7,677 bases of DNA from Desulfobulbaceae bacterium (GCA_030633145.1 DAOVTM010000191.1:1-7677), one strand, 5' to 3'; numbered from the stretch's first letter, positions 1 through 6,097 are shown. The notes: generated from the letters alone by a model not told the origin. Numbers and translations are program-made.

Positions 1-668
1 ACCACATCTTCCGTTTTACCCAGGCTGGTGCTGAGGTTTCTGCACTCCTTGGACGTATTCCGTCAGCGGTTGGTTATCAGCCTACGCTGGCTACTGACCT
101 TGGTGCCTTGCAGGAGCGTATTACCTCCACAAACAAGGGTTCCATTACTGCGGTACAGTGTGTATATGTACCTGCTGATGACTTGACTGATCCTGCCCCT
201 GCCACCACCTTTGCCCATCTTGACGGTACGGTTGTTCTTTCCCGTCAGATTGCAGAGCTTGGTATCTATCCTGCTGTTGATCCCCTGGACTCCACCTCTC
301 GTATTCTCGATCCTAATGTAGTAGGTGAAGAGCATTATGCGACTGCCCGTGGTGTACAGGTATCTCTTCAGAAGTATAAAGAACTGCAGGACATCATTGC
401 GATTCTCGGTATGGATGAGCTTTCCGAGGAAGATCAGCTCACCGTTGGTCGTGCCCGTAAGATTCAGCGTTACCTGTCTCAGCCTTTCTTTGTTGCTGAA
501 GTTTTTACCGGTATGGACGGTAAGTATGTAAAGGTTGAAGACACTGTACGAGGTTTTAAGGAAATCCTTGATGGTAAGCATGATGACATGTCTGAGAACT
601 CCTTCTATATGGTAGGCTCCATTGAAGAGGCTCTTGAGAAAGAAGCAGCTGCCAAGGCTGAGGCTTAA
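1..668 (+). CDS. atpD: ATP synthase F1 subunit beta, C-terminal part (5' end outside window)
   Basis: This is the catalytic beta subunit of the F-type ATP synthase, which makes or hydrolyses ATP on the cytoplasmic side of the membrane. The reading frame starts at base 3 and gives 221 residues, roughly the last half of a protein that is normally about 460-470 residues, so the Walker A and B motifs lie upstream of the window. Visible hallmarks are FRFTQAGAEVSALLGR at the left edge, YVPADDLTDPAPATTFAHLD, GIYPAVDPLDSTSR (the tyrosine at residue 89 of the fragment corresponds to the adenine-contacting tyrosine of the family) and an exact DELSEED motif at residues 138-144 (bases 414-434), the loop that works against the rotating gamma subunit. 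The end is an Ala/Lys/Glu-rich tail. The stop codon TAA is at 666-668. atpC follows after 23 bases, as in the usual atpAGDC gene order. Identification is essentially certain. Confidence 0.98.
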   Translation, partial: HIFRFTQAGAEVSALLGRIPSAVGYQPTLATDLGALQERITSTNKGSITAVQCVYVPADDLTDPAPATTFAHLDGTVVLSRQIAELGIYPAVDPLDSTSRILDPNVVGEEHYATARGVQVSLQKYKELQDIIAILGMDELSEEDQLTVGRARKIQRYLSQPFFVAEVFTGMDGKYVKVEDTVRGFKEILDGKHDDMSENSFYMVGSIEEALEKEAAAKAEA

Positions 669-673
669 GAAAC

Positions 674-678
674 GGAGG
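674..678 (+). promoter_or_regulatory. Ribosome binding site of atpC
   Basis: GGAGG lies in the 23-base gap between the atpD stop and the atpC ATG. The spacing of 13 bases to ATG 692 is longer than optimal, but there is no other in-frame start with better spacing and the protein N terminus matches the family. Confidence 0.6.
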
Positions 679-691
679 TTTAAAAAATACA

Positions 692-1108
692 ATGGCACAG
701 ATTCATCTTGAAGTAGTAACTCCTACCGGGCCGGTGGTCAGTGACGATGTAGATATTGTTACCGCTCCCGGTGTAAGTGGTGAGTTTGGTGTGCTGGCAA
801 ATCATGCTCCCTTTTTGAGTACGATCAAAACTGGTACTCTTACCTTTAAAACGGATAAACAGTCCAAATACCTGATGGTAAGCGGTGGTTTTTCCGAGGT
901 ATCCAATAATAAAATAACCTTTCTGGTTGAAAGTGCCGAGTATGGTCACGATATAGATGTAGATCGTGCTATTCAGGCCAAGGAACGCGCTGAAAAACGC
1001 TTAGCACAAGCTATGGCAGCTTCCGAGACCATGAACCGCACCAGGGCTGAAGCTGCTCTCCAGCGGGCAATAGCCAGAATATCTGCCTCCGAGCGTGCTC
1101 GGGAGTAA
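692..1108 (+). CDS. atpC: ATP synthase F1 subunit epsilon
   Basis: This is the epsilon subunit of the central stalk of ATP synthase; it couples gamma to the c-ring and can inhibit ATP hydrolysis. The product is 138 residues, the normal length. The first ~85 residues form the beta-sandwich domain, with the family signature APGVSGEFGVLANHAP (residues 25-40) and MVSGGF (62-67). Residues ~88-135 are the Ala/Glu/Arg-rich helical hairpin. The ATG start is set by GGAGG at 674-678, 13 bases upstream of the ATG, and by family alignment of MAQIHLEVVTP. Residues 88-93 read IDVDRA and fit the I(L)DxxRA pattern linked to ATP binding in Bacillus-type epsilon subunits, with a further arginine at 99. The gene is the last of the operon: a strong terminator follows 24 bases after the stop. 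Confidence 0.97.
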   Translation: MAQIHLEVVTPTGPVVSDDVDIVTAPGVSGEFGVLANHAPFLSTIKTGTLTFKTDKQSKYLMVSGGFSEVSNNKITFLVESAEYGHDIDVDRAIQAKERAEKRLAQAMAASETMNRTRAEAALQRAIARISASERARE

Positions 1109-1132
1109 ATGCACTAGCCAGTAAGTAGTTTG

Positions 1133-1165
1133 AAAGGCCGCCCATTTTGGGCGGCCTTTTTTTTT
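1133..1165 (+). terminator. Intrinsic terminator ending the atp operon
   Basis: An 11-bp perfect stem (AAAGGCCGCCC at 1133-1143 with GGGCGGCCTTT at 1149-1159) closes a 5-base ATTTT loop. The T run covers 1157-1165, nine T in a row. This is a textbook rho-independent terminator located 24 bases after the atpC stop codon. Confidence 0.95.
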
Positions 1166-1251
1166 GCGCAATTGATAGCATTCCAGCCGGAGCTGAACAC
1201 TTGCCCTTTGCCCTCTTTTCCAGTAAGATACCAAAAAAATCGACTCACAGT

Positions 1252-1283
1252 GTATATTATTAATTAGTCATAACAATCAGGAG
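1252..1283 (+). promoter_or_regulatory. Candidate promoter -10 and Shine-Dalgarno of gltA
   Basis: The gap between the atp terminator and the gltA start must hold a promoter, because the terminator insulates the gene. A TATATT-like -10 hexamer sits at 1253-1258 in an AT-rich stretch, but no convincing -35 lies at the right distance. GGAG at 1280-1283 is 5 bases upstream of the ATG at 1289 and supports that start. The ribosome site is credible; the promoter is only a suggestion. The rest of 1166-1251 shows nothing I can name. Confidence 0.4.
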
Positions 1284-1288
1284 CTAAT

Positions 1289-2710
1289 ATGAAACCAAAA
1301 GAACGAATGGCGATTCCCCGCCAGCTACCCGATGAACTCTCTGTTGCTGACAGGGTTACAAATTTCAAGGAGGTCACAGCAGGATATGACGAGGAAACAG
1401 CTATCCTTGAGGCCAATCGCTGCCTGCAGTGTAAGAAGCCAACCTGTATTCAAGGCTGCCCGATCCGTAATGATATACCCGCCTTTATTGAACTGCTGCG
1501 TGATAAGAAATTTGAAGATGCATACTGGAAGGTCAGAGAGACCAGCACCATGCCTTCGGTCTGTTCCAGAGTTTGTCCCCATGAGTTTCAATGTGAAGGT
1601 AAATGTGTGCGTGCCAAGAAGGGTGACCCGGTCTCCATTGGCATGTTGGAACGGTATCTTACAGACTGGATGGTTGCCAACGGGAAGACCATGTCCAGAG
1701 AGTGTGCCATCCCAAATGGCAAAAAAGTTGCAGTGGTCGGTTCCGGACCCGCCGGAATCACGGTGGCTCATCTCCTTGCCCACCAGGGGTATCAGTGTAC
1801 CGTCTTTGAGGCTCTGCCGGTTTTCGGTGGTATGTTGTCGGTCGGTATTCCCCATTACCGTCTGCCCCGTGACATTATTGGTGCAGAGCTTGGTGCATTA
1901 AAACAGTGTGGCGTTGAGATCAAACTGGGCGTTACCATTGGTCAGGACAAAACCTTGCAACAACTCAAGGATGATGGTTTTGAGTCTGTCTTTGTCGGGG
2001 TTGGAGCCCATGACAGCCGTAAGCTGGGTATTAACGGTGAAGAGGATACCAAAGGGGTCTTGCACGGGGTTGATTACCTGCGTCGGGTACTCACCGGTGA
2101 AACAGTCGATATTGGCAAGAAGGTAGTCGTTGTTGGCGGCGGTAACGTGGCCATAGATGTTGCCCGTGTTGCCCTGCGCACTGGTTCCGATGAGGTATTC
2201 ATTCTTTATCGGCGCTCCAAGGCGGAAATGCCCGCCTCAGCCATGGAGATTAATCATCTGGAAGAGGAGGGTGTACGCATTGAATTTCTTGCAGCCCCGA
2301 TCAAGGTTCACGCCGATGAGAATGGTCAGATGACCGGTGTGGAATGTATCCGAATGGCACTGGGTGAGCCGGATGATTCAGGCCGCCGCCGTCCAGTGGT
2401 GCAGGAAGGATCAAACTTTATCATTGATGCCGACTCTATTATCCCGGCCATCAGCCAGAACGTCAACCATGATGCGGATAAGGGTGAGGATTTCAAACTC
2501 GAATCCTGGGGAACCTATACCGTCAACACCAAGACCCTGCAGACCTCGGTGGACTGGATCTTTGCAGGCGGAGACGATGTCCTCGGCCCTCAGACAGCTG
2601 CCAAGGCAGTATATCAGGGTAGAGTTGCTGCAGAATCCATGCGACTGTTCATGGAAGGGAAGGATCTGGAAGAGGGACGTGAGTTGAACTGCTATATGGT
2701 TGATTGGTAA
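1289..2710 (+). CDS. gltA: NADPH-dependent glutamate synthase / NfnB-type iron-sulfur flavoprotein
   Basis: The product (473 residues) belongs to the GltD/NfnB/homotetrameric GltA group of FAD and Fe-S oxidoreductases. These cytoplasmic proteins pass electrons between NAD(P)H and iron-sulfur clusters, either for glutamate synthesis or, with an NfnA partner, in transhydrogenation with ferredoxin. Domains in order: an N-terminal Fe-S domain with C45, C48, C53, C57 and a second set C92, C96, C102, C106; an FAD-binding fold with GSGPAG at 151-156; an NAD(P)H-binding fold with GGGNVA at 283-288, followed by YRRSKAEMPA (307-316), whose paired arginines suit NADPH; and a second FAD motif AGGDDVLGPQTAAKA (426-440). 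The N-terminal wording (FxEVxxGYxxExAxxEAxRCLQCKxPxCxxGCP) fits the TIGR01316-like gltA group better than classical proteobacterial GltD. Neither a large glutamate synthase subunit (gltB) nor nfnA is adjacent, so the true partner and reaction are open; the gene symbol follows family convention and is unrelated to citrate synthase. It stands alone between two terminators. Confidence 0.88.
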   Translation: MKPKERMAIPRQLPDELSVADRVTNFKEVTAGYDEETAILEANRCLQCKKPTCIQGCPIRNDIPAFIELLRDKKFEDAYWKVRETSTMPSVCSRVCPHEFQCEGKCVRAKKGDPVSIGMLERYLTDWMVANGKTMSRECAIPNGKKVAVVGSGPAGITVAHLLAHQGYQCTVFEALPVFGGMLSVGIPHYRLPRDIIGAELGALKQCGVEIKLGVTIGQDKTLQQLKDDGFESVFVGVGAHDSRKLGINGEEDTKGVLHGVDYLRRVLTGETVDIGKKVVVVGGGNVAIDVARVALRTGSDEVFILYRRSKAEMPASAMEINHLEEEGVRIEFLAAPIKVHADENGQMTGVECIRMALGEPDDSGRRRPVVQEGSNFIIDADSIIPAISQNVNHDADKGEDFKLESWGTYTVNTKTLQTSVDWIFAGGDDVLGPQTAAKAVYQGRVAAESMRLFMEGKDLEEGRELNCYMVDW

Positions 2711-2728
2711 ATTATTAAATCACCGTTT

Positions 2729-2764
2729 AAAAAGCCCCTGTCGTTTAAATGACAGGGGCTTTTT
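2729..2764. terminator. Bidirectional intrinsic terminator between convergent genes
   Basis: A perfect 14-bp inverted repeat (2729-2742 with 2751-2764; core GCCCCTGTC / GACAGGGGC) surrounds an 8-base loop GTTTAAAT. The outer arms are A5 on the left and T5 on the right, so a U tract follows the hairpin on either strand. It begins 18 bases after the gltA stop and lies about 70 bases beyond the amidase stop, and can serve both. Confidence 0.93.
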
Positions 2765-2834
2765 CTATTTTGCGTGTATAAAAATTCATGCTGACTGTAG
2801 AGGCGTTAGCCGTTGTCTGCACTTGCCCAGTCAG

Positions 2835-5276
2835 TTACAACAGATCTGCAACTGCTCGTCGCTGACCAGTATAAACGGTAACCCCGTTCGCAATTTGACG
2901 GGCAATGGTCTCCAGATACTTGTCTTCCCCTAGTAGTTTTGCCTCTTCCGGGTTGGAGATAAAGGAAATCTCAGCCAGGATGGCTGGCATCTCCGCACCG
3001 ATCAGGACGTAAAATGGAGCCTGCTTGACTCCCAGGTCTTTGACCGGGTAGCTATTCGCCTCCAGTCCGGTGATCATGCTGTCCTGAATGAAATCGGCAA
3101 GGAGTGAGGATTCGTTGATCTTGGCATTCTGCATCAAATCGGCAAGAATACCCTGCAGTTCACTGATGTTATGGGTAGATGTGGCATTTTCTCTTGCTGC
3201 AACCCGCATGGCCTCTTTATTGGTGGCCAGGTTCAGATAAAAGGTCTCAACCCCTCTGACCGATTTTTTCGGATGGGCGTTGACATGAATGGACAAAAAC
3301 AGATCCGCACCACGGGTGTTGGCAATGGCAGTTCGTTCTTCAAGGGGAATATAAGTATCTTTTTCCCTGGTCAGGGTTACCTCGTAGTTATATTCAATCT
3401 GGAGGATTTTTTGGGTCAGAAGTGCAACCTTGAGGACAATATCCTTTTCCTTGAGGCCAAATCCAGTTGCTCCAGGATCTCTCCCGCCGTGACCGGGATC
3501 AATAACAATGTGGCGTACTCCAAGGCCTAGTTGCTGGGCAAGGGAGAGGCTTTCTTGGGTGATCCTCGGTTTTCTGGGGGTGGCGACAGGCAGGCTTGAG
3601 GCAGTTGTGTCACTGGTATCTATTGAGGCCGCTGCCTCCTCCTTGCTGGGCTTAACCTTTTTGTTGTCACGAAGAACCACAAAGACTTCCTTGCGGGGGG
3701 GATCCTTCTTGCCGATGGTTGCCTGGACAGATGACAGGGGGGTGATTTTTTTTGGTGCAAAGGTGGCCAGTTTATCCTTTTTTGCTCCCCGCACATCAAC
3801 GACGACTCGAAAGGGATCCTTGAGGCTGAAAATCTTGTAGTCGGAGATGGATTCGATATCAAGCACTACCCGCACGGTTGAACTGTTGAACTGCCCGGTG
3901 CGCACCTGTTTGAGGAGTCCATCTTCAATGGGGATTGGTTTTCGATATTTTTCCGGGATATAGCTCTTGCTAAAGTCCAGGTACAACCGTCTCGACTTGT
4001 CCTTTCCTTTGCCGATCAGGCTGGCCTTATAGGTAACCGGGGCCGAGGCTCGGATAACCACTCGGCTGTAATTTCTCGAAGACCAGTACTGTACAGGCAG
4101 GACGTTGACCAGTTTGTTACCAGGTGATTGCGTGGAATCTTTTGTTTTTACAGTGTTAATATTTTTTGCGGCAGCGATGGTGGATTCTTCTTTGCGCACA
4201 TCGGGGGCGATCTCAGCAGTAGTGATCATGCTGATACTGTCGATTTTTTCTACCGGCCTGGCTCTATATTCATCTTTCAAGCTGGTGATGAGGGGAATCC
4301 CCGCTATAGGCTCCCTTCCCTTATGTTTTGATATTTTTGTTTTTACAGGTATTGCTACTGGTAAGGGGTTGCTGATCACTTCAACGGTTTCCCTGATCAC
4401 TTCTTTTTCTTTTTGCGTGGGTTTTTCAGTCTTCTTTTCGATTTCCTGTGCTGCGGGGTCACTTGTCTTCTGCACAGGAAGCTTCATGGTAATTCTCTGT
4501 GCTGCCTCTTCTTTCTTTTCAGTTTTTTGCACAGCCTTAATAGCGTCCTGGTCAGGCTCAGGTTGTTCCGGTGCAGGTTCCGGTTGACTAATAATCACTG
4601 CTATCGGCTTCACAGTGGGGTTGTCCGAAACAGGTTGCCTGGAACCATGCAGGGCAACGATCTCCTGGAGATGTTTTTCAGCCCGTGCTTTTTTACTGCT
4701 CTGTGGATAGAGGACAATCACCTTGCGAAAGTATCGTGCTGCCTGATCCGGGTCTGACTTTTCCACCTGTTGGATCTGGGCAATGGAGTAGAGTGCGTCT
4801 GGAGCCTTGTCGCTGGCGGGAAAAAAAGAGACTACATCGTTGAAGTAGCTGACAGCCTTGTCCAGATCTTGATAGACATTGAATTTCTGGTACAGCCGTC
4901 GGTGCATTCTTGCTATCATATACAGGCAGGAAGGAGCCAGTTCGCTGGTGGGATCAGCACGGTAAATACGCTGAAAATCATTGATTCCGTTCAGCCACTT
5001 GTCCCGTTTCTGACCGATTGATTGATCCCGTTCCAAGCGGTAGTAGTAGTCCTTTGCCGCCTTAAAACGAGGTTTGCTCTGATCCTGAGAGGCAGGGTCA
5101 ACGGATTCGATGACTGCCGAAGATGCTTCGGGATAGTGTACATCTGTGGGGTCGGCGCTGGAAACTACACTGGCAGCCCCGGCCAGTATCGGCAGACAGA
5201 TCAGGAGCAGAATCAGGCAACAACTGATTATGTTGGTTTTTATGCTGTTGTGGACAGTTAGTCTGGCTGATTGCAT
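2835..5276 (-). CDS. Exported N-acetylmuramoyl-L-alanine amidase with TPR-like, AMIN and Amidase_3 domains
   Basis: The predicted enzyme cuts the bond between N-acetylmuramic acid and the stem peptide of peptidoglycan in the periplasm, as AmiC-type amidases do in daughter-cell separation. Architecture of the 813 residues: a signal peptide with a hydrophobic core at about 16-34 and likely cleavage after A34 or A35; TPR-like helices at about 72-207, including DKAVSYFNDVVSFFPASDKA and DQAARYFRKVIVLYPQS; a long Lys/Glu/Pro/Thr-rich linker, about 210-388; an AMIN domain, about 389-498, the kind that directs amidases to septum or cell wall; a second linker; and Amidase_3, about 588-803. Zinc and catalytic positions are intact: H596 in DPGHGG, E610 in LKEKD, H664 in SIHVNAH, and E769 in LAEISFISN. 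Residues ~696-735 correspond to the insertion that carries the blocking helix in division amidases. An in-frame stop at 5298-5300 leaves ATG 5276 as the only normal start, although no Shine-Dalgarno is visible. It is about twice the usual AmiC length because of the TPR part and linker. Confidence 0.93.
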   Translation of the reverse strand: MQSARLTVHNSIKTNIISCCLILLLICLPILAGAASVVSSADPTDVHYPEASSAVIESVDPASQDQSKPRFKAAKDYYYRLERDQSIGQKRDKWLNGINDFQRIYRADPTSELAPSCLYMIARMHRRLYQKFNVYQDLDKAVSYFNDVVSFFPASDKAPDALYSIAQIQQVEKSDPDQAARYFRKVIVLYPQSSKKARAEKHLQEIVALHGSRQPVSDNPTVKPIAVIISQPEPAPEQPEPDQDAIKAVQKTEKKEEAAQRITMKLPVQKTSDPAAQEIEKKTEKPTQKEKEVIRETVEVISNPLPVAIPVKTKISKHKGREPIAGIPLITSLKDEYRARPVEKIDSISMITTAEIAPDVRKEESTIAAAKNINTVKTKDSTQSPGNKLVNVLPVQYWSSRNYSRVVIRASAPVTYKASLIGKGKDKSRRLYLDFSKSYIPEKYRKPIPIEDGLLKQVRTGQFNSSTVRVVLDIESISDYKIFSLKDPFRVVVDVRGAKKDKLATFAPKKITPLSSVQATIGKKDPPRKEVFVVLRDNKKVKPSKEEAAASIDTSDTTASSLPVATPRKPRITQESLSLAQQLGLGVRHIVIDPGHGGRDPGATGFGLKEKDIVLKVALLTQKILQIEYNYEVTLTREKDTYIPLEERTAIANTRGADLFLSIHVNAHPKKSVRGVETFYLNLATNKEAMRVAARENATSTHNISELQGILADLMQNAKINESSLLADFIQDSMITGLEANSYPVKDLGVKQAPFYVLIGAEMPAILAEISFISNPEEAKLLGEDKYLETIARQIANGVTVYTGQRRAVADLL

Positions 5277-5296
5277 AGTTTTAATAAAAAAATATT

Positions 5297-5306
5297 CTCA
5301 ATTGAG
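5297..5306. repeat. 10-bp perfect palindrome CTCAATTGAG in the toxin-amidase gap
   Basis: This palindrome lies in the 60-base gap between the toxin stop and the amidase start. On the minus strand it is followed by a T-rich run (AATATTTTTTT), so it could be a weak terminator for the toxin-antitoxin transcript, but a perfect 10-mer leaves only a 3-bp stem around a 4-base loop. It could equally be a protein-binding site or chance in AT-rich DNA. Confidence 0.25.
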
Positions 5307-5336
5307 TGATGAATTTTGTTACAAAGGAGCTTGTAT

Positions 5337-5744
5337 TTATTTGATCCAGTTTTGCACTTTTAGATTTTCGATTCTGTCGAAATGTTTTTCATTATTTGTA
5401 ACTAGAGTAAGATTGTTGGAAAGAGCTGTTGATGCAATAAAGATATCAGAATCGTTTATTATTGTCCCTTTTCTCTTAAGTCCAGCTTTGATTTTCCCAA
5501 ATTGTCTGCTTGCTGTTACACCATAATTGATAATATTAATTTCTGAGGATAATTCATTAACAAGCTTAAGGTTTTCGGCCACTTTTGTTGAATTATAAGC
5601 TCCGAAGTATAATTTAGCTATCGTAATTGAAGAAGTGAAAATGTTAGCATCTTCTATTTGATTAAACTTTACGTTAATCTGTGGATAGATGTCCTTTAAC
5701 CAGTAAATGATTGTATCTGTATCAACAAGATAGCGGTCAATCAT
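5337..5744 (-). CDS. PIN-domain (VapC-like) toxin, with an altered catalytic residue
   Basis: The 135-residue product matches small VapC-type PIN-domain toxins, which are Mg2+-dependent RNases that usually cut tRNA or rRNA and are held inactive by the antitoxin. Signature blocks: VDTDTIIYWL at the N terminus (D8 is the first metal ligand), SSITIAKLYFGA at 38-49, NDSDIFIASTAL at 97-108 (D100 aligns with the third acidic position) and LVTNNEKHFDRI at 114-125. In family members the second block normally reads S-x-T-x-x-E-L-x-x-G. Here the acidic position is lysine, K44, encoded by AAA at 5615-5613, one base away from GAA. Since that glutamate is a conserved metal ligand, activity may be reduced or lost. 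The start overlaps the antitoxin stop as ATGA and has no separate Shine-Dalgarno, so translation is probably coupled. Length is normal and the frame is intact. DNA is about 32% GC, unlike the flanking genes. Confidence 0.88.
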   Translation of the reverse strand: MIDRYLVDTDTIIYWLKDIYPQINVKFNQIEDANIFTSSITIAKLYFGAYNSTKVAENLKLVNELSSEINIINYGVTASRQFGKIKAGLKRKGTIINDSDIFIASTALSNNLTLVTNNEKHFDRIENLKVQNWIK

Positions 5745-5992
5745 AATTCAATTTTGTTGCATCGTCTATTCATGTCACGGGACTTATAAATGCTTTTTAC
5801 AATCGTAACAGCCTCACGATCATCCTGCCATTTACCTTTAAATCTGGATAAGCCTTTTTTAGGGGTATCTAATGCTAAAATTGATATCCTTAATTGAGAA
5901 TGGGATTTGAGATTTAATTTCCTTATGATTGTATCAGGAATTGAAAGATGACCGTCTGAAAGCATTTCTGCAATGTATTCTATTGATTCCAA
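5741..5992 (-). CDS. AbrB-like antitoxin of the VapC-type pair
   Basis: The 83-residue protein precedes and overlaps the toxin gene by 4 bases, the standard order for type II pairs. Residues ~10-40 (DGHLSIPDTIIRKLNLKSHSQLRISI region) resemble a swapped-hairpin AbrB/SpoVT DNA-binding domain, in which a D-G-x-(L/I)-x-(I/L)-P turn leads into a helix ending in L-x-L-K. Residues ~48-75 (LSRFKGKWQDDREAVTIVKSIYKSRDM) resemble the C-terminal toxin-wrapping tail found on such antitoxins: a basic/aromatic segment, then DDR and a short helix. The start is TTG at 5992-5990, chosen because GGAGG lies 8 bases upstream. By analogy the protein neutralises the toxin and, with it, represses its own promoter. 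I do not assign a vapB subfamily or symbol. Confidence 0.82.
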   Translation of the reverse strand: MESIEYIAEMLSDGHLSIPDTIIRKLNLKSHSQLRISILALDTPKKGLSRFKGKWQDDREAVTIVKSIYKSRDMNRRCNKIEL

Positions 5993-6000
5993 TTTGCTTG

Positions 6001-6005
6001 CCTCC
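6001..6005 (-). promoter_or_regulatory. Shine-Dalgarno site that fixes the TTG start of the antitoxin
   Basis: On the minus strand GGAGG is followed by an 8-base spacer CAAGCAAA and then TTG. This is near-ideal spacing, and no in-frame ATG lies nearby upstream; the ATG at 6015-6013 is out of frame. The site is the best-placed Shine-Dalgarno in the islet and implies the antitoxin is translated more strongly than the coupled toxin. Confidence 0.75.
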
Positions 6006-6029
6006 GATGGTTCATGAATGATTTTTTTT

Positions 6030-6047
6030 GCAGGGAGGGGAGCCTGC
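6030..6047. repeat. Short inverted repeat with purine/pyrimidine tract in the antitoxin leader
   Basis: GCAGG (6030-6034) and CCTGC (6043-6047) flank GAGGGGAG, giving a 5-bp stem with an 8-base loop. In the minus-strand RNA the loop is pyrimidine-rich (CTCCCCTC) and includes part of a CCTCC that is complementary to the GGAGG Shine-Dalgarno 28 bases downstream. It is not a terminator, as no T run follows on either strand. Confidence 0.3.
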
Positions 6048-6065
6048 TTAACACTTGCAACATTT

Positions 6066-6097
6066 ATATACTATATCATATTCCCTTATTAAAGTAA
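6066..6097 (-). promoter_or_regulatory. Candidate promoter and operator of the toxin-antitoxin pair
   Basis: On the minus strand a TATAGT hexamer (6075-6070) matches five of six -10 consensus bases. The possible -35 regions 16-17 bases upstream (TTACTT at 6097-6092, or ATTACT shifted by one) are poor. The -10 lies inside an 11-base odd palindrome, ATATA-C-TATAT on the plus strand (6066-6076), a position where an autorepressing AbrB-type antitoxin could bind. The DNA here is so AT-rich that both elements could be coincidental. Confidence 0.3.

Noticed and set aside
63..698. Long minus-strand open frame (211 codons) opposite atpD
   Set aside because: It runs antisense to the highly conserved atpD frame, has no family features and is explained by the codon use of the real gene.
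1325..1855. Minus-strand open frame opposite the gltA gene, and similar plus-strand frames inside the amidase and mutS genes
   Set aside because: All lie within clearly identified genes in other frames and show no recognisable motifs.
5217..5231. Lipobox-like I-I-S-C at residues 16-19 of the amidase
   Set aside because: It occurs before the hydrophobic core rather than at its end, so a lipoprotein cleavage site is unlikely; a type I site near A34/A35 fits better.
5297..5306. CTCAATTGAG plus T run as a real terminator after the toxin gene
   Set aside because: A perfect 10-base palindrome can form only a 3-bp stem with a 4-base loop, too weak for confident termination; listed only as a palindrome.
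5313..5336. Weak inverted repeat TACAA / TTGTA after the toxin gene
   Set aside because: The stem is only 5 bp of mostly A-T pairs with no T run after it on the minus strand.
5980..6015. Small upstream open frame (ATG at 6015-6013, 11 codons) overlapping the antitoxin start
   Set aside because: It has no ribosome binding site, is out of frame with the antitoxin, and is better explained as chance.
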